Source: Maylandia zebra (lineage: Eukaryota > Chordata > Actinopteri > Cichliformes > Cichlidae). Taken from it: a stretch of 64,000 bases of DNA. The notes under the pieces were generated by a model, which was not told the origin of the DNA, searched no databases, and saw only the letters and a list, made by a program, of their open reading frames with translations. The position numbers and the translations under genes were made by a program. Positions 1-11,642 of this stretch are shown piece after piece. How positions within the stretch are numbered: position 1 is the stretch's first letter; every line of letters starts with the position of its first letter. The stretch is taken from NCBI RefSeq assembly GCF_041146795.1, contig NC_135169.1, positions 9,952,764 to 10,016,763 of the forward strand. Reading direction: 5' to 3'.

Positions 1-287
1 TGACCTCATCAGGGTCAGATCCACAGCTGGAGTGAGGGTCTGAAGCTCTGTGACTAATGAGGTCACAGAGACTGTTCATCAGCATCCACCTTGTGTTACA
101 GGCGGATGCTGATGTCAGCGATGACATACTCGTTAAGGTTTCCATGGAAACACAAACCTGCGTAAGCCTCTTCTGTGTAACTGAACGTGTTCACATACGT
201 GAAATATTTCATGTTGCTGAACTTTATCTTTCTGAATGCGTGTGATATGATTCAGTGTGACCTTTGACCTGAACCTGCAGCACTGAC

Positions 288-3200
288 CTTTGACCTTCAG
301 CTGGACTTCAGTCCTCTGCTGGTCCGCTCCATGTTTGCGGGTGACACAGGCGTAGGTCCCACTGTCGGTGAACGTGGGCTTCCTCAGAGTGAGGCTGAGG
401 TCTCTGGTCTGCAGGGTGTCGGCGGACATTGATGTTCGGTTGGAGTAGCGCGTGTTTTGGTTGATAAGATCATCTTTTCCCTCCACGATGGCGTGAACGA
501 TCTGAGAAGACAGATCTTCGCGTTTCCACACAATCGCATGATCCTTAGGAACAACCATGTTACAGGGCAGCAGGACAGACTCCTCCCCCTCAAACACCTC
601 CACCCCTGATGCATGCTGGGACGCTGAGGACACAAACACAAGTTTAATCAGTGTGGTTTCCATGGTAACCTGACAGCGTGAGCAGGTGAACAGTTACCTG
701 CAGCTGAGCGTGGGGCTGAGAGGAGGAGATGTCAGGAGTTTATCAGAGAGACTGAACACGTCTGAGCCACAATCACGACATGTTTGATAAAGACTTCCTG
801 TGTGTGTGCGGGACAAACCGTGTGCACTGATGGGAATCTGTTTGTGTCTCTGTGTAGACGCAGTTAGTAAACTGTGCACCCACATCTGTTACACCTGCAG
901 ATGTTCTGTCTGCTGGAACATCTGGAGCATAGCTGATGTGCTGCAGGCTGTGAAGCCCCGACACCTGCTGGCAGCTGCAGCTCCACCCTCCTCCTGTCAC
1001 AGTAAACTGCACAGAGGGGAGGAGCTGCTGAGGTCAGCACGTCAAACAGATGTGCAGCGCAGACACACACACACCAGCAGCTCCAGATGTTTGATGAAGC
1101 GCAACTCCATCAGCTTCCTGCCACAGCAGTGGCTCACACTGCGAGTTCCGCCCAAACATGGCGCCCACAGGACATAACGTAAATCACCAAGAGCAGCTGT
1201 GTGTGTGTGTGCGTGTGTGTGTGTGTTACACAGAGAGCAGTGTGTGCATGTAATCTGCTCTGAGCCTCGCGCGTTGGTGACGTGTGTACAGATATGATCA
1301 GAGAAAAGAAGCGCGGTCACGATAGCGGCGCGTTAAAAATCTTTGCGCGTTTACATTCGTATTTACGGCTCCGCGTGTGGACGCAAACGGGGAATTCATG
1401 GTGCGTTTAAGTACCGTTCGTACGCATGTACGTATGTTTAGCAGTAAAGCTTCTCTTCCAACTGTATCTCTAGTAAATGGACAACACTCACAAATATTGA
1501 TACTAATGCTAATAATCATAACCGCTGTTTGTCCCACTCACAACTTTGATTAACTGGAAATTGTCTTGTAGCAGGTTAAGGTAACAACATATTAGCATAA
1601 AATCATTAAGCAGAAACTAAAAAATTATCAACAAGTACAGATACTGTCAGTAAACTTCAGCTTTCTAATAAATATATGATCCTTATTCCAGTAAAATATT
1701 TAAGCTGTGTGGCATCAGGAGATGGATTAACTTCGTTATAACTTTATTATTGTTTGTTATTATTTTGAAAACAGCATCTAACCCCTCAGTGTGGACGCTG
1801 CTCTAAGAACAGTACCGACAGACTTATACAGCTTCAAAATAAAGGAAGAAGCTACTCTCAGCTTCTCCCTCACCACAGCACTGCAGGTTTGATCTACACA
1901 GGATGAGTTTCTCGACGCAAAGCCAGGATAGGTTCGTGTCTCCGCCTGGAACTGACGCAGTGACGTTTTATTAACCGCTACATCGGTAGAAGGCTGATTT
2001 TCAAAATAAGAGCAAATGAAGAAAACATCGCCTTTTTGAAATCTCCATAGATATGTGGGTTTACGGGGTGCACTCAAATGCACCACAAAGTCGCCCTTTT
2101 TACCGTATGTTACGGTAAGAAAAAAGAGAGAGAGAGAGAGAGAGTGTGGAACAACCCAAATCACCAGCTGTAGGCGGATACCAAGTACGCATCAACACGT
2201 CATCCTCGACACTATAAACACGAGGGTACTGGTCGCTAGAGTTGGCCGCGGAAAAACAACTCACAAGAGTTGGGTCACTCTGCTGTGCCGAAACCAACTC
2301 CTTTTTGTTGATTTCCAAAGACAGTTGAGGTGTCACTGATGGGCTGATAGGCACTCTCGGGGTAGAAAACACTTTTCCGTTAGCCAAATCATTCCCCAGA
2401 ATCATCGCAACTCCGGGCACTGGCAACTGGTCGCGCACGCCAACCGGTACCGAACCCGAAACGAGCGGCGATTGAAGAAACACATTGTGCAATGGCACAC
2501 GTAGTACATCCATTTTTACACCCCAGACAAGAGCATCCGAACCACAAAAAGAGTCATCAGAAAAAGGTAGAATACCCTTCAAAATAAGAGTCTGCGCGGC
2601 CCCAGTGTCACGCAGAATCATGATCGGCACCCGATCCTCCTCTTTTTCATTCAACGAAACAAACCCCTCCGACACAAAAGGGCGGTAGCTCTCATCAAAG
2701 CCTTCACTTCCCACTCCATTGCTAGGTGAAGTGGAAGCTGACATAGAACGAACGAAACCCACACTTTTCGGCTAAGAAAGAAAAAAGAACAAACAAATGA
2801 CAGAGCTATCCCTCGCTCCCTGACCAAGAAAACAGGAGAAAACGATTCCAAAAGAAAAGGCAGCTCACCCCTTCCGCTTCAGCCCACGAGTGCCTAAGCT
2901 TACAATTCACACTCCCACAAATACACAAGATAAACGCAGGCTGGGAAAACCAGGGTCAGGACTGCGACGGCTGTCAGGCTACTCGCTCGTTCCACACTCT
3001 CTCTCTCTCTCTCTCTGGAGCTGTCAGAGCGGCTTTTTGAATGTGGTCACCTGTTCCATGGTCCAATCAGCTCACTACTCTTCATTAGGGGAGGTACCTG
3101 TAGAGAGTCTTAAGCACAGTAAAGAGACACAGAACAAACAGCCCACACAGTGTTCTTATGGCCACAGCCGTAACACCGTACCACGCGATATAGATGCCCA

Positions 3201-3305
3201 AGCACTTTTTAAGACTCGTTAGCTCCCAGCTCCGCGGTGACAAAGGGCGGAAATCTTACCGAGAGCGAGGATCACAAACAGCGCACACATCTTCATCTTC
3301 ATCAT
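288..3305 (-). CDS. B7/butyrophilin-like Ig V-set receptor, 5' part of gene (signal exon + V exon)
   Basis: Exon 1 is 3305-3260: ATG, then Met/Lys-rich residues and a hydrophobic run (MCALFVILAL). It ends in phase 1 at a GGTAAG donor. Exon 2 is 623-288 (336 nt, phase 1 to 1), preceded by a TCCTCAG acceptor and followed by GTCAGTG. Joined, they give a leader followed by SQHASGVEVFEGEE and one V-type Ig domain. The domain shows the first Cys in LLPC, Trp in IVWKRED, N-glycosylation sites NRT and MS-rich loops, and the closing motif DSGTYAC. This pattern is that of teleost CD276/VTCN1/butyrophilin-like cell-surface proteins. The ligand is unknown. No C-type Ig, transmembrane or tail exon is visible in 1-287, so the gene should continue off the left edge. 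The 2.6 kb intron holds an LTR-type insertion at 2108-3175. I am sure of an Ig V exon and fairly sure of the leader; the family assignment is tentative. Confidence 0.72.
1199..1227. repeat. (GT)n microsatellite
   Basis: Interrupted GT dinucleotide run in the intron of the B7-like gene. The rest of the intron between 624 and 2107 shows nothing I recognise. Confidence 0.8.
2100..2744 (-). pseudogene. Ty3/Gypsy-type pol fragment with aspartic protease motif
   Basis: Reading starts at ATG 2744. The frame contains the retropepsin-type motif LRDTGAAQTLI, which holds the catalytic Asp-Thr-Gly. Further on are residues typical of the linker before the integrase of fish Gypsy elements (QQSDPTL, DDVLMRTWYPP). 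It then runs out into a CT repeat and stops outside the element at 2100. There is no reverse transcriptase or integrase, so it is a remnant of a larger polyprotein. It lies wholly inside the insertion at 2108-3175 apart from its last few bases. Confidence 0.6.
2108..3175 (-). mobile_element. Small LTR-type retroelement insertion with 5-bp target duplication
   Basis: The block begins TGTTACGG and ends CCGTAACA, an 8-bp terminal inverted repeat of the TG..CA kind. It is flanked on both sides by the direct repeat CCGTA (2103-2107 and 3176-3180). That is the signature of retroviral-type integration. On the minus strand it carries an open frame with a Ty3/Gypsy-like aspartic protease motif. I see no pair of direct LTRs: the whole insert is only 1068 bp, so it is an internally deleted or non-autonomous copy. 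A GA-repeat followed by TGTGGAAC occurs near both ends in opposite orientations (2137-2152 plus; about 3003-2988 minus), which is odd. It sits inside the intron of the B7-like gene. Confidence 0.72.
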
Positions 3306-3491
3306 GAATCCAGCTGATCGCCTTTAATCTCTCTGAACTAACCCCGCGGCCACATCGCGCTCCTCCGTCTCTCCGCTGACGCACAACTAAAAGTACTTCT
3401 TCTACTTACACCGGAAGCGAATCTGGGCCATCGGAGCGTCAAATGACACTTTCAAAATAAAAGAACGCAGTTTCAGTGGGAGAAACATTTC
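3306..3491. promoter_or_regulatory. Upstream region of the B7-like gene
   Basis: Sequence immediately 5' of the leader exon on the minus strand. It is locally GC-rich with an Ets-type core (CTTCCGG at about 3410). No TATA box is obvious. The assignment as promoter rests only on position. Confidence 0.3.
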
Positions 3492-3641
3492 TGACCTCCC
3501 AGCCCATTGTTCCTTCAGTGGGCTGCTTTCAGTCATTGTGCAAATGTGCTGTTTATAAGGTTGGAAACATGCAGTCAGCTGAGACTGAAGATGTCACCTG
3601 ATGAAACCAGCTCACTGAATGAACAATGGGCTGTGAGGTCA
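3492..3641. repeat. Imperfect hairpin (MITE-like) repeat, about 150 bp
   Basis: The left end TGACCTCCCAGCCCATTG is the inverted complement of the right end with one mismatch in 21 bases. The similarity continues inwards with a few mismatches for about 35 bases. The arms bracket a short core. This resembles a small foldback or MITE; no protein is encoded. Confidence 0.55.
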
Positions 3642-5009
3642 GTTCCTTGATCATTAATATTGTCATGATCATTGATCAGTGGCCCTGGATACCATCCACA
3701 TACTTGGGGAATGCTTTTTTATGGACTGGAGCATGTTCTTAACAGATTCCGAACATCATCCTCATCATCTACCGTGCATTCAAAATGTAAAGCAAACTTA
3801 ACTCGCTCTAACAATAACCAAAACTTCCATTGAGAGAATATTGTGAAATCTGAATGTTTCCTTTAACTTGAGATCAGAAATGGAAAGAAATGTTTGCGTC
3901 AGTTACATCACTTCTGTCATGGTCGTGCAATCAGACCGTGCGGAGAGATTAATGGGATCCAAGTGCAGATAACTAGAGATGGCCCGCGTGAAGCTGACGC
4001 CCCGGCACTGTGTCGAGGCTTGATTCGTTTGGCCAGAGTCAGGTGATCAGTGACATCCTTCATTTAGAGCACAGTCAGGGATTCAGTGGGAAGTGAATCA
4101 TTCCTGGGATCTGTGGAGTGTTTTGATGGTGACAGAGTCACTGATCATCCTACTGGAAGACACGGAGCCAGCGAGGCGGCGAGGAGCTTCTGTCATGCAT
4201 TTTCAGTATTTTGAGCTGACTTTGTTCAGGTGGGCTTGCCAGCTTTGTTGTTCACTTTTGTTTTGTGTGTCTTTAATTATGTGAAAAACTTGTCTTTGTG
4301 TCTATATGTGAAGAAAATGTCTGAACAAAACAAAAATCAGCTTTTCATAATATAAATATCATTAAATAACTTTAGAAACACAATTTAATAAAATAAAATA
4401 TATATTTTATTTTTTAAAATAAGCTTAAAATGTTATTCTGCAAAATGTGCAGCAATTCAATGTGTTTATTCTTTTTTATCTGGTAGTCTGTGGGAGAGTT
4501 TCTGCGCTCCAGCGTCTTCTGCTCATGTGAGAGGATTTCCTCTGAGGCAGGAGAAATTATCTCCAAGAAAAGAAACTCCGCCGTCGCACAGTGGAACAAA
4601 TTCTTTTCTTAAATAAAAATGAAAAGGCTTACCTTAAAGGCGTCATGCTTTTACTTTACAAGTTTTAAAGTGTTTTCCTTTTCCGGTTCACGATCAGTTC
4701 GACCCCCAGGCCAAAAATATGTAGAAGGAAGTTGGCCTAATATCACATTTATAGACATACCTGTCCAGCTGTCCAGTGATTAATTGCATAAGAACCTCGC
4801 AGCAGAAGCATACTCCATAATGTGTTGTACATTATGTGTATATTATATGTGTTTTTTATCTATTGTATTTACCAACATCAAGAAGTCACAAGCAAAGAAA
4901 GACCACAGCACGGTGCACGTTTCAACAGCAACGTTTATCAATCAGATTTATTTATTAAACAAATAAACATAACAATTCGCACAACGGTGACGCGACATCA
5001 GGCAGGATT
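3642..5009. other. Non-coding stretch, nothing recognised
   Basis: AT-rich sequence with short unrelated open frames. I see no splice-consistent exons, no tRNA fold and no clear transposon ends. Confidence 0.4.
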
Positions 5010-5040
5010 GTGACCTCCACTCTACAGAGTGGGAGGTCAC
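5010..5040. repeat. Short inverted repeat
   Basis: GTGACCTCCACTCT is followed after two bases by AGAGTGGGAGGTCAC. This is a near-perfect palindrome with one extra base in the right arm. It could form a hairpin; the role is unknown. Confidence 0.6.
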
Positions 5041-6333
5041 AGTGAAGCAGATTCAAGCTGCGCTTCATATTGTTGGCCACCAGAGGTCACCAGAGAGGCC
5101 TGTGCTGAAACGCTTTGAGCAATGAACCGGTGTTAGGATCAAGCTTCAAAGCTTCAGAAAGCTTCATGTGGCCATACAGCCAGCAGAGAGACAGGTGCAG
5201 GTTTAACAAAAATGCCTTTATTTGGGCTGCACAACAACACTACGATAAACTAACAAAGACGTAAACTGGGACAGCTAAACGCAACGGTGTGAAATACAAA
5301 GAAAGAAACAAATAACACAAAAAAATCTGAAACTAGGAACCGGCGGCACAAAAACACCTGGGATGACATGCAGGACGATAAACGGACAACCGGAGAAGGA
5401 AAAGAGGGAAACGCACTAAAAATACTCAAGAACAGGAACACAGCAACATGGCTGCGATTAATCACATGTGACAAGGCGGGCAAGAGAGCAAAGCTGAGGG
5501 CACTGACACAAAACACCGACTGTCAAAGTAAAACAGGAAATACAAGACAGACACAGACTTGACCCTGGAGCATGGAACCATGAGTGGAGGAGAAGTGAGG
5601 CGCGAGAGCAGAACAGAAAGCAGGAACACCAAGTGTAGGACAACAAAACCATAGTACAGAGAACGAAACTGCAGCCAAACACACAAAACACTGGTAACAA
5701 ACCCAGGACAACCTCCACTAATGTTGTGTTACAAATAATTTCTTCTTATGTGCACGTGGCCTTTCAGTCAGTCCATGAAAACAGAACTATGATGTCCAAA
5801 GCAAACAGCAAGAGAATGTCTCCAAACAGGCCTTGAAATAAAATTGTGGAATCGTGTGAATATACAGCTCTGTGTGGAATGTGTCTGCGACTACTTTGAT
5901 CCAGTTACATGATGAACATGTAGTTGCTGCTGTCTGCACCTCTGTTTGTGTCCTCGCTGGCAGGAGAGTGGATAATAATGACTTTAAAACTGTCACAGTG
6001 GATTTTTAAACACACAAGATGAAATGTGTTCTTTCAGCAGACAAATCCACAGCATGCTAACATCTCACATAAAAGAACAAAGGCTCGTCACATAAAAAAC
6101 TGACTGTAATGTCATAGCTCATACAGGTGGTGTCTGAGGGGTCCAACACTTGGGTCATCTTTAGTGCTTCATGTGCTTTCGCTGGGTTTTGGGAAGCTGG
6201 GCAGACCTGTGTGGGAACACTTGTTTTCTAACGAAAACACCAGAAACCAAACAAACCCCTTTGGTGAAGGACACCTGTGTTCACATTTAGGACAGAGAAC
6301 ATGGTTTGAAAGAGGAGCGAAAGAAGCCATCTA
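5041..6333. other. Probable dispersed repeat, unclassified
   Basis: From about 5165 to 5720 the minus strand is rich in T/C words of the style found at the ends of fish retroelements. Long open frames there encode only low-complexity Phe/Leu/Ser/Cys residues. I cannot name the family. The rest (5720-6333) shows nothing I recognise. Confidence 0.3.
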
Positions 6334-6393
6334 TGTGCACTGTGAAAGGCCCCGCCCTCCGTTCAAAGAGGGCGGGGCCTTTCACAGTGCACA
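6334..6393. repeat. Perfect inverted repeat, 26-bp arms, 8-bp loop, with GC boxes
   Basis: Bases 6334-6359 are the exact reverse complement of 6368-6393, separated by CGTTCAAA. Each arm contains the GC-box-like core GGGCGGGGCC and the word TTTCACAGTGCAC. Such a perfect arm could extrude as a cruciform or be a hairpin in RNA. No gene start is recognisable beside it. Confidence 0.85.
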
Positions 6394-7329
6394 GTGCACA
6401 AAACTTTAGGATTAACAATAGGCCTGCGGTTTATTAGGGCTGATAAAAAGACATAAACAAAACGAATGCAAAACCAAGCATGAACCTAAACCGGGTTCAA
6501 TTTTGACACACAAACAAACAACGTGGAGCAATCGCACACAGCGGGTGGGAAGGGCCAGCTTTACTTACACAGCCTCAGATTTTTACAGTTAGATGTAACA
6601 GATGTAACTTCCACTTTTGATTAAGATCTCTCCATCTGCATATTTCTTAGGCGTCTTTATTAAGCTCTTATTTATAAATGTCTACACAGTAATAGACACC
6701 GTGTGCTCTGTGACATTATAGTCTTCTACTTCTGCTTCCATCGGTTTGCATTTTAAACTCCCGGCCTTTCAGGTTGTTATGAACAGTTATATTTCTAACA
6801 TTTCGTGATGTAAGTGAACCGCGCTGCTTTTTTATTGTCTGTGTGATGGAATGAGTTAAGACACGAGTTATTAAAACAATTCTAAATGACAGTGTGACGG
6901 CCATAGTACTTTATGAGGGTCAAATATGTAAGGATAATGTTTCTCAATGTAAAACTGCAAAGAGCTTTTGGATAGGACACAACGTTTTATAAACAGTTAC
7001 CTCAGAACCGGCTGATATTCAAGCTGAAGAAAATTAAAATGTTTTTTTTGTTGTTGCTCCACAGATTAAAGAAAAATATGTTTAACAATTCAACAAGACC
7101 TTCAACACATGTACATTCAGATTTTGGAACAGGCTCAACATTGCTGCTGTTCAGTAGCTTTTAGCCGCTCTCAGAAGTCTTTTTATGGCTTGAATATTTC
7201 CAGACTTACTGCATTTCAAACGGTCTGATTCTTATTCAGTGCTTTTCTCTCTCAGAGCGCTCTATACAACATGCCTCATTCATGCAAGCACTTCTAAACA
7301 CAAGTGCAAACTCATCTACATTCACACAC
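6394..7329. other. Non-coding stretch, nothing recognised
   Basis: AT-rich, short frames only, no transposon termini seen. Confidence 0.4.
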
Positions 7330-7455
7330 AGTCACACTCCGACGAACGCATCGGAGGCAATTTGGGGTCAGTATCTTGCCCAAGGACACAAGGATCGAAC
7401 CACCAACCTCCTGATGTGGCTGATCTGCTCCACCACCTGAGCCACAGCCACCCGT
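7330..7455 (-). mobile_element. Degenerate tRNA-derived SINE fragment
   Basis: On the minus strand it contains the A-box-like word GTGGCTCAGGTGGT. It also has the B-box-like GGTTCGATCC, followed by the same core GTGTCCTTGGGCAAGA found in the better SINE copies at 26430-26748 and 36440-36715. It is truncated soon after the core. Confidence 0.6.
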
Positions 7456-8948
7456 CCAGATGCTATAAACATCTGCTTTGCCTGTAACAGCAGCATCAAA
7501 GTGCAGAGCATTGTTTTTACTAAAATTCAACACTTTCAGATGAAAATCTGCCTGCTCCCCCCTCAGTGCCACATTTTTAGGATGATATTCTTGGATATTC
7601 TTTTCTTTAATATTTATGCTTTTGGACTGAGGGTATCTAATAGACACGCTGTCAATGAAATACCAGCTGTGAGGCCTCTGCTTTTGCTTTGAGCTGTTTG
7701 TATGTGTGTGTGCTTTTCAAAGGAGATCTTCATCAGTTTGATTTTGTTACCACAAACTTTGTGTAAAGTTCACAACTTAAAGAGATTTAAAAAGAAAAAG
7801 ATGCAGACGGTGAAAGTCTGGTTTATTTCATGAACACAGTGAAACATTTTACAGTCCACAGAGCAAAGTAGCACACATGATAAATAGATCCACATAACAC
7901 GGACAGTGAGAAGTAAAACTGTCATCATACCAGATATTCTGCAAACTTAAAATAAACCCCTGAAATTAGAGTTCAGTGTTTCAAGTCTTCTATTAAAAAA
8001 CACGAGTCGACACTCCTTTCTCCAGCAGCGTTACTGAAGTGACACTTTGACGCTTCATATCGTTTGGCGTTATTTTTGTGCCGCTATTCTGAGCGCACAC
8101 AAAAACAATTTGAGTGCATAAAAAAATTTTTGCAGCTGCAAGTGTTGCATTTTGAGGAGAAATTCATTTTGAGCAAAAACAAAGCTAAATTTGAGCGAAC
8201 AAAATTCATTGCTGCGTGCAGAAACTGTATTTCAGTGTTTGCTATTATCCACACACAGACGCAGTTTTTCATTTTTATGTTTGTTTGTTTTTGTAACAGT
8301 ATAAACAATAAGAGGTGATTAGCCAGTTGGTCATGATCAACTCTGGGCTGGACCAATTACAATGCATCCGTATTGAGGGGGAAAGGAACGCGATTCGTCC
8401 TGCACTTCAGCAACAATGAAGAATAGACACACAGCTGTATGTATGTATTCAATATTACTTTCTAGTATCAGCTGATGTTTGCTGGAGCCACAGCTGTAAA
8501 GCTGCTGGTCATGATGGTTTGGATATGTGGTGAGAGGGAAACATGAAGATGAAACCAGGAGATGTCCTTACTGAATCATCAGAGCTGTGATGGAGAAACA
8601 GGTTTACCTTTTAGGTGACATGGATGAGTTGAAGGGAAGTTATGAACTGTTTCTGAGAGACAAATAACACCAGGATCCTTTTCTAAGCAGCTGACAGCTG
8701 GTAACTGTGCAGGGACGGCTCTAGCAAAGTGTTGCCAGGGGGGCAGGTAGGGCATTAACAGGGAGAGGGGGGCACAAAGAAATACTTTTCTTTCTTATTC
8801 TCATTTAAAATGTCTCGCTTTTATTAAATAATTATCTGAGTCTTACAACAAATGATTGATAGATTGATGCATATATACCATCAGAACAGTGTACATCACT
8901 GTCACAACAGTGTTTGTTTTCATTCAAAGGCTTTATGATTTTTCCTAT
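7456..8948. other. Non-coding stretch, left flank of the ISL2EU insertion
   Basis: No exon recognised. 8041-8230 is A-rich with repeated TTTGAG/TTTTGAG words, suggesting an old repeat. At 8712 the word CAGGGACGGCTCTAGC looks like a transposon terminus, but no partner end was found. Confidence 0.35.
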
Positions 8949-9021
8949 CCGGTTGTTCAGTCAGACGTCACGGATGACGTTGCAGGTATTTCCGGGTCTA
9001 AGTGCTCCTCAAGAAACAACG

Positions 9022-11123
9022 ATGGCGGAGCCAGTGACTATGTTCACGATTACCTCCTTCTTTAGCGAAGTACCAATTAGGGTTAAAATGGGTCTTAATT
9101 CCTTCAACTCTAGTAAAGTGGTCAGTGTAACCGTTCTCCCAGGCGGAATTATAAAGGGAAGTGTCCAGGCATCCATGAAAAAGAAGATTTACAATGTTGA
9201 GGTGAGCTAGGAGTAAGCTAGCTAGCCGACGATTAAACATGAGATATTCTGTATTCTGATGTATTTCATAAAGCACACACACGTACAGCAATGCTATAAC
9301 AGTGGAAGTAAACGAAGATGAAAATCTACATAACATGGAGGTTTTGGAGAGTTAGTAATGTTAGCCTAGTACCAGTTATATTAGCCTAGTTAACCTGGTA
9401 CCAGTACACAGAGCAGCGCTGCAAGTGTTTGTTAGAATGTTTAGAATCAGAATCAGAAAGGGTTTTATTGCCAAATGTTGAGCAGGTTTACAACATCAGG
9501 AAGGAAGGAACATCATTAGGGTAAGCATTAACTTTCTTTCAATGTAGGTGCATGTTGAGGGTCAGTCAGTCAGGTTCAGCTCCTGTGAGTGCCCGATTGG
9601 CAATGATAAGTGCCATCATATGGCGGCATTGTTGATTTGGGTGGAGAAGAATGTGTCTCGCACTGACGTGGAATGTGTGTGGAAGAGGGTAAAATCATGC
9701 AAAGCAGAAGAAATTACTGCCAAGAGAGTGTCTGTGATGACACCCTCAACAACACAAGGTCAGTTATTTATTTAAAATTTGCCCTTTGAATTAATTATAA
9801 TAATTATTTTCTTAACTTTTTAAAAAGCATTGTGTTTTATATGCTAAAATTATTATTTATTCAGATTACTAAAAGCTTTTTTTTTTTCAGCTGGAATCGA
9901 AAGACCTGTCTCCCAGGAGGACAAGGAATGGGCAGTGGCATCCCTATCGAAATTGCAACGTTTTACTGGGATGGGTTGGATTTTGAGTCCTGAATGCTCT
10001 CAGGTACTTTGATATTTACTTTAACATGTGGTATAAATTGTACATGTATGTAAACTCTTGTAAACTACATACAGCAGACTGTTTGCTTCCACTGTCCCCA
10101 CTTTATTTTTTACATGTATTTTATATACTCTGTACCTGACTTTGTCTATTCTGTGGTCAAAATTTCTTGGTTCCATTAAAACCTTTAAAATCCTTTTGCT
10201 TTAAATCTAGGCTAAACCAGCCAAGACATTTGATGAAGTGCTGAGGAACCTGGAATTTCCCCAAGCAGAAGACAAGGCTCGTTATCTCTTGGCATCACTG
10301 GCTGTGTCTGACGAAGAGAAGAAACAGATCGAGGAAGCAACAGTTGGGCAAACGAAGAATGCATTGTGGTAAGAAAGTGCTTTGAAATTAATTCTGTTAA
10401 GTGTTAAGTAGGAAATTTTAGTTAACTGTGTCTCTTAATTTGTGTTTCTTTATAAAAGGTCAGCATATCGCAAGAAGAGAATCACAGCCAGCAACTTCGG
10501 TTTGGTCCTGAGTGCAGTCCAGCGGCGCTCATACCCCCCTTCCTTATTTAAGACTCTGCTTGGACAGTACAACCTGACAGAAGGATCTAAAGTAAGTTGT
10601 TAGTAAAAAGGGTCTGTGCATCTAAGAATTCCTTTATGACTAAGTTGTATTTTCATCCCCAAAGGCATGTGATTGGGGGATCCTTCATGAGCCAAAGGCC
10701 AAGCAGTTGTACACTGACTGTACTGGTGCAGCTATCAAGGAGAGGGGACTGTTTTTATCTAACAGTGGCCTGCTTGGTGGTTCTCCAGATGGGACTGTCT
10801 CTAATGAGTGCATCATTGAGGTGAAATGCCCATGGTCAGCCAGAGCCAAAACTGTATTGGAGGCTGTAAAAAGTAAGGACTTTTTCCTACAGCTGGATGA
10901 GGCAAGTGGTTCCCTGGTATTAAAAAAGAATCACAACTACTGGCATCAGATCCAGGGCAACCTCTATCTCACAGGGGCGAAAAGCTGTCACTTTATTGTT
11001 TGGACTCCATGTGACTTTTTCATCTTGCATGTGGATAGAGAACAAACTTGGGCTGTTAACATTGAAGCGTTGGAGACGTTCTACCGGGAAGTTTTTTTAC
11101 CCCATATTTTATCGCAGCTTTGA
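9022..11123 (+). CDS. Transposon-encoded SWIM-finger/YqaJ-type nuclease, 417 aa, six exons
   Basis: Exons 9022-9201, 9548-9758, 9891-10003, 10211-10368, 10459-10591 and 10665-11123 total 1254 nt. All have GT/AG borders and compatible phases (0,1,0,2,0), with no stop until TGA 11121. The start MAEPVT lies inside the terminus; a longer upstream reading would begin outside the element, so I reject it. Around residues 73-84 there is a SWIM zinc finger (CECPIGNDKCHH, CxCxnCxH). The C-terminal half is a YqaJ-like PD-(D/E)xK nuclease with WGILHEPKA, GGSPDG, IIEVKCPWS and HQIQGNLYL. The acidic and Lys residues of the fold (D in SPDG, E-V-K) are present. YqaJ proteins are lambda-exonuclease-like; in ISL2EU the second protein is presumed to help excision or integration. 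AATAAA signals lie about 145 and 175 bp after the stop. The downstream gene is convergent. Confidence 0.88.
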
Positions 11124-11642
11124 ATTCATATCAGCATGAGTAATTTATCAGTCCAAATGTTTATAGTTAATTTTAAAACTATTTGGAAATTGTACATTTT
11201 TTGTCATTGTAACTTTGTAAATATATTCAGATAAATTCTTAAATTATATTAATTTTTGATTTGAAAAAATAAAATGTTTTGGACAAACTGTTCCTGAAAA
11301 TAAAGAGTAACACATGTATCTGGTATTCTTCATTTTAATTGAAAATGCATAGCAAGAAAACTAGGCAGTAATCAGGAAGCTGGAATGGAATGAAAAATGT
11401 AACAAGCCATTGATAAAAACAGAGTAAAACATTATACGAATCACAAATGAGACCATTCTCAATTTGAAACTATGCAACTAAGTTGTTTTTATGTTGTAAC
11501 ATCCTGAGTATACACACAAAACAATCCACTTAGGAGTTATAAATAATAAAAGTAAACTTATTCAACAGTTGTGTTTTCTGGTCCACAAGTAGTTAGAAAA
11601 TGACACAATGTACTTTTACCTCTGAACTCTCACAGGTATAAT

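Noticed and set aside
5250-5718. Membrane protein suggested by Phe/Leu/Cys-rich frames on the minus strand
   Set aside because: Three overlapping frames are open with the same low-complexity T/C-rich composition, as expected for a repeat.
8914-9021. Longer N-terminus for the YqaJ-type protein
   Set aside because: It would start outside the transposon boundary at 8949; the ATG at 9022 lies inside the element.
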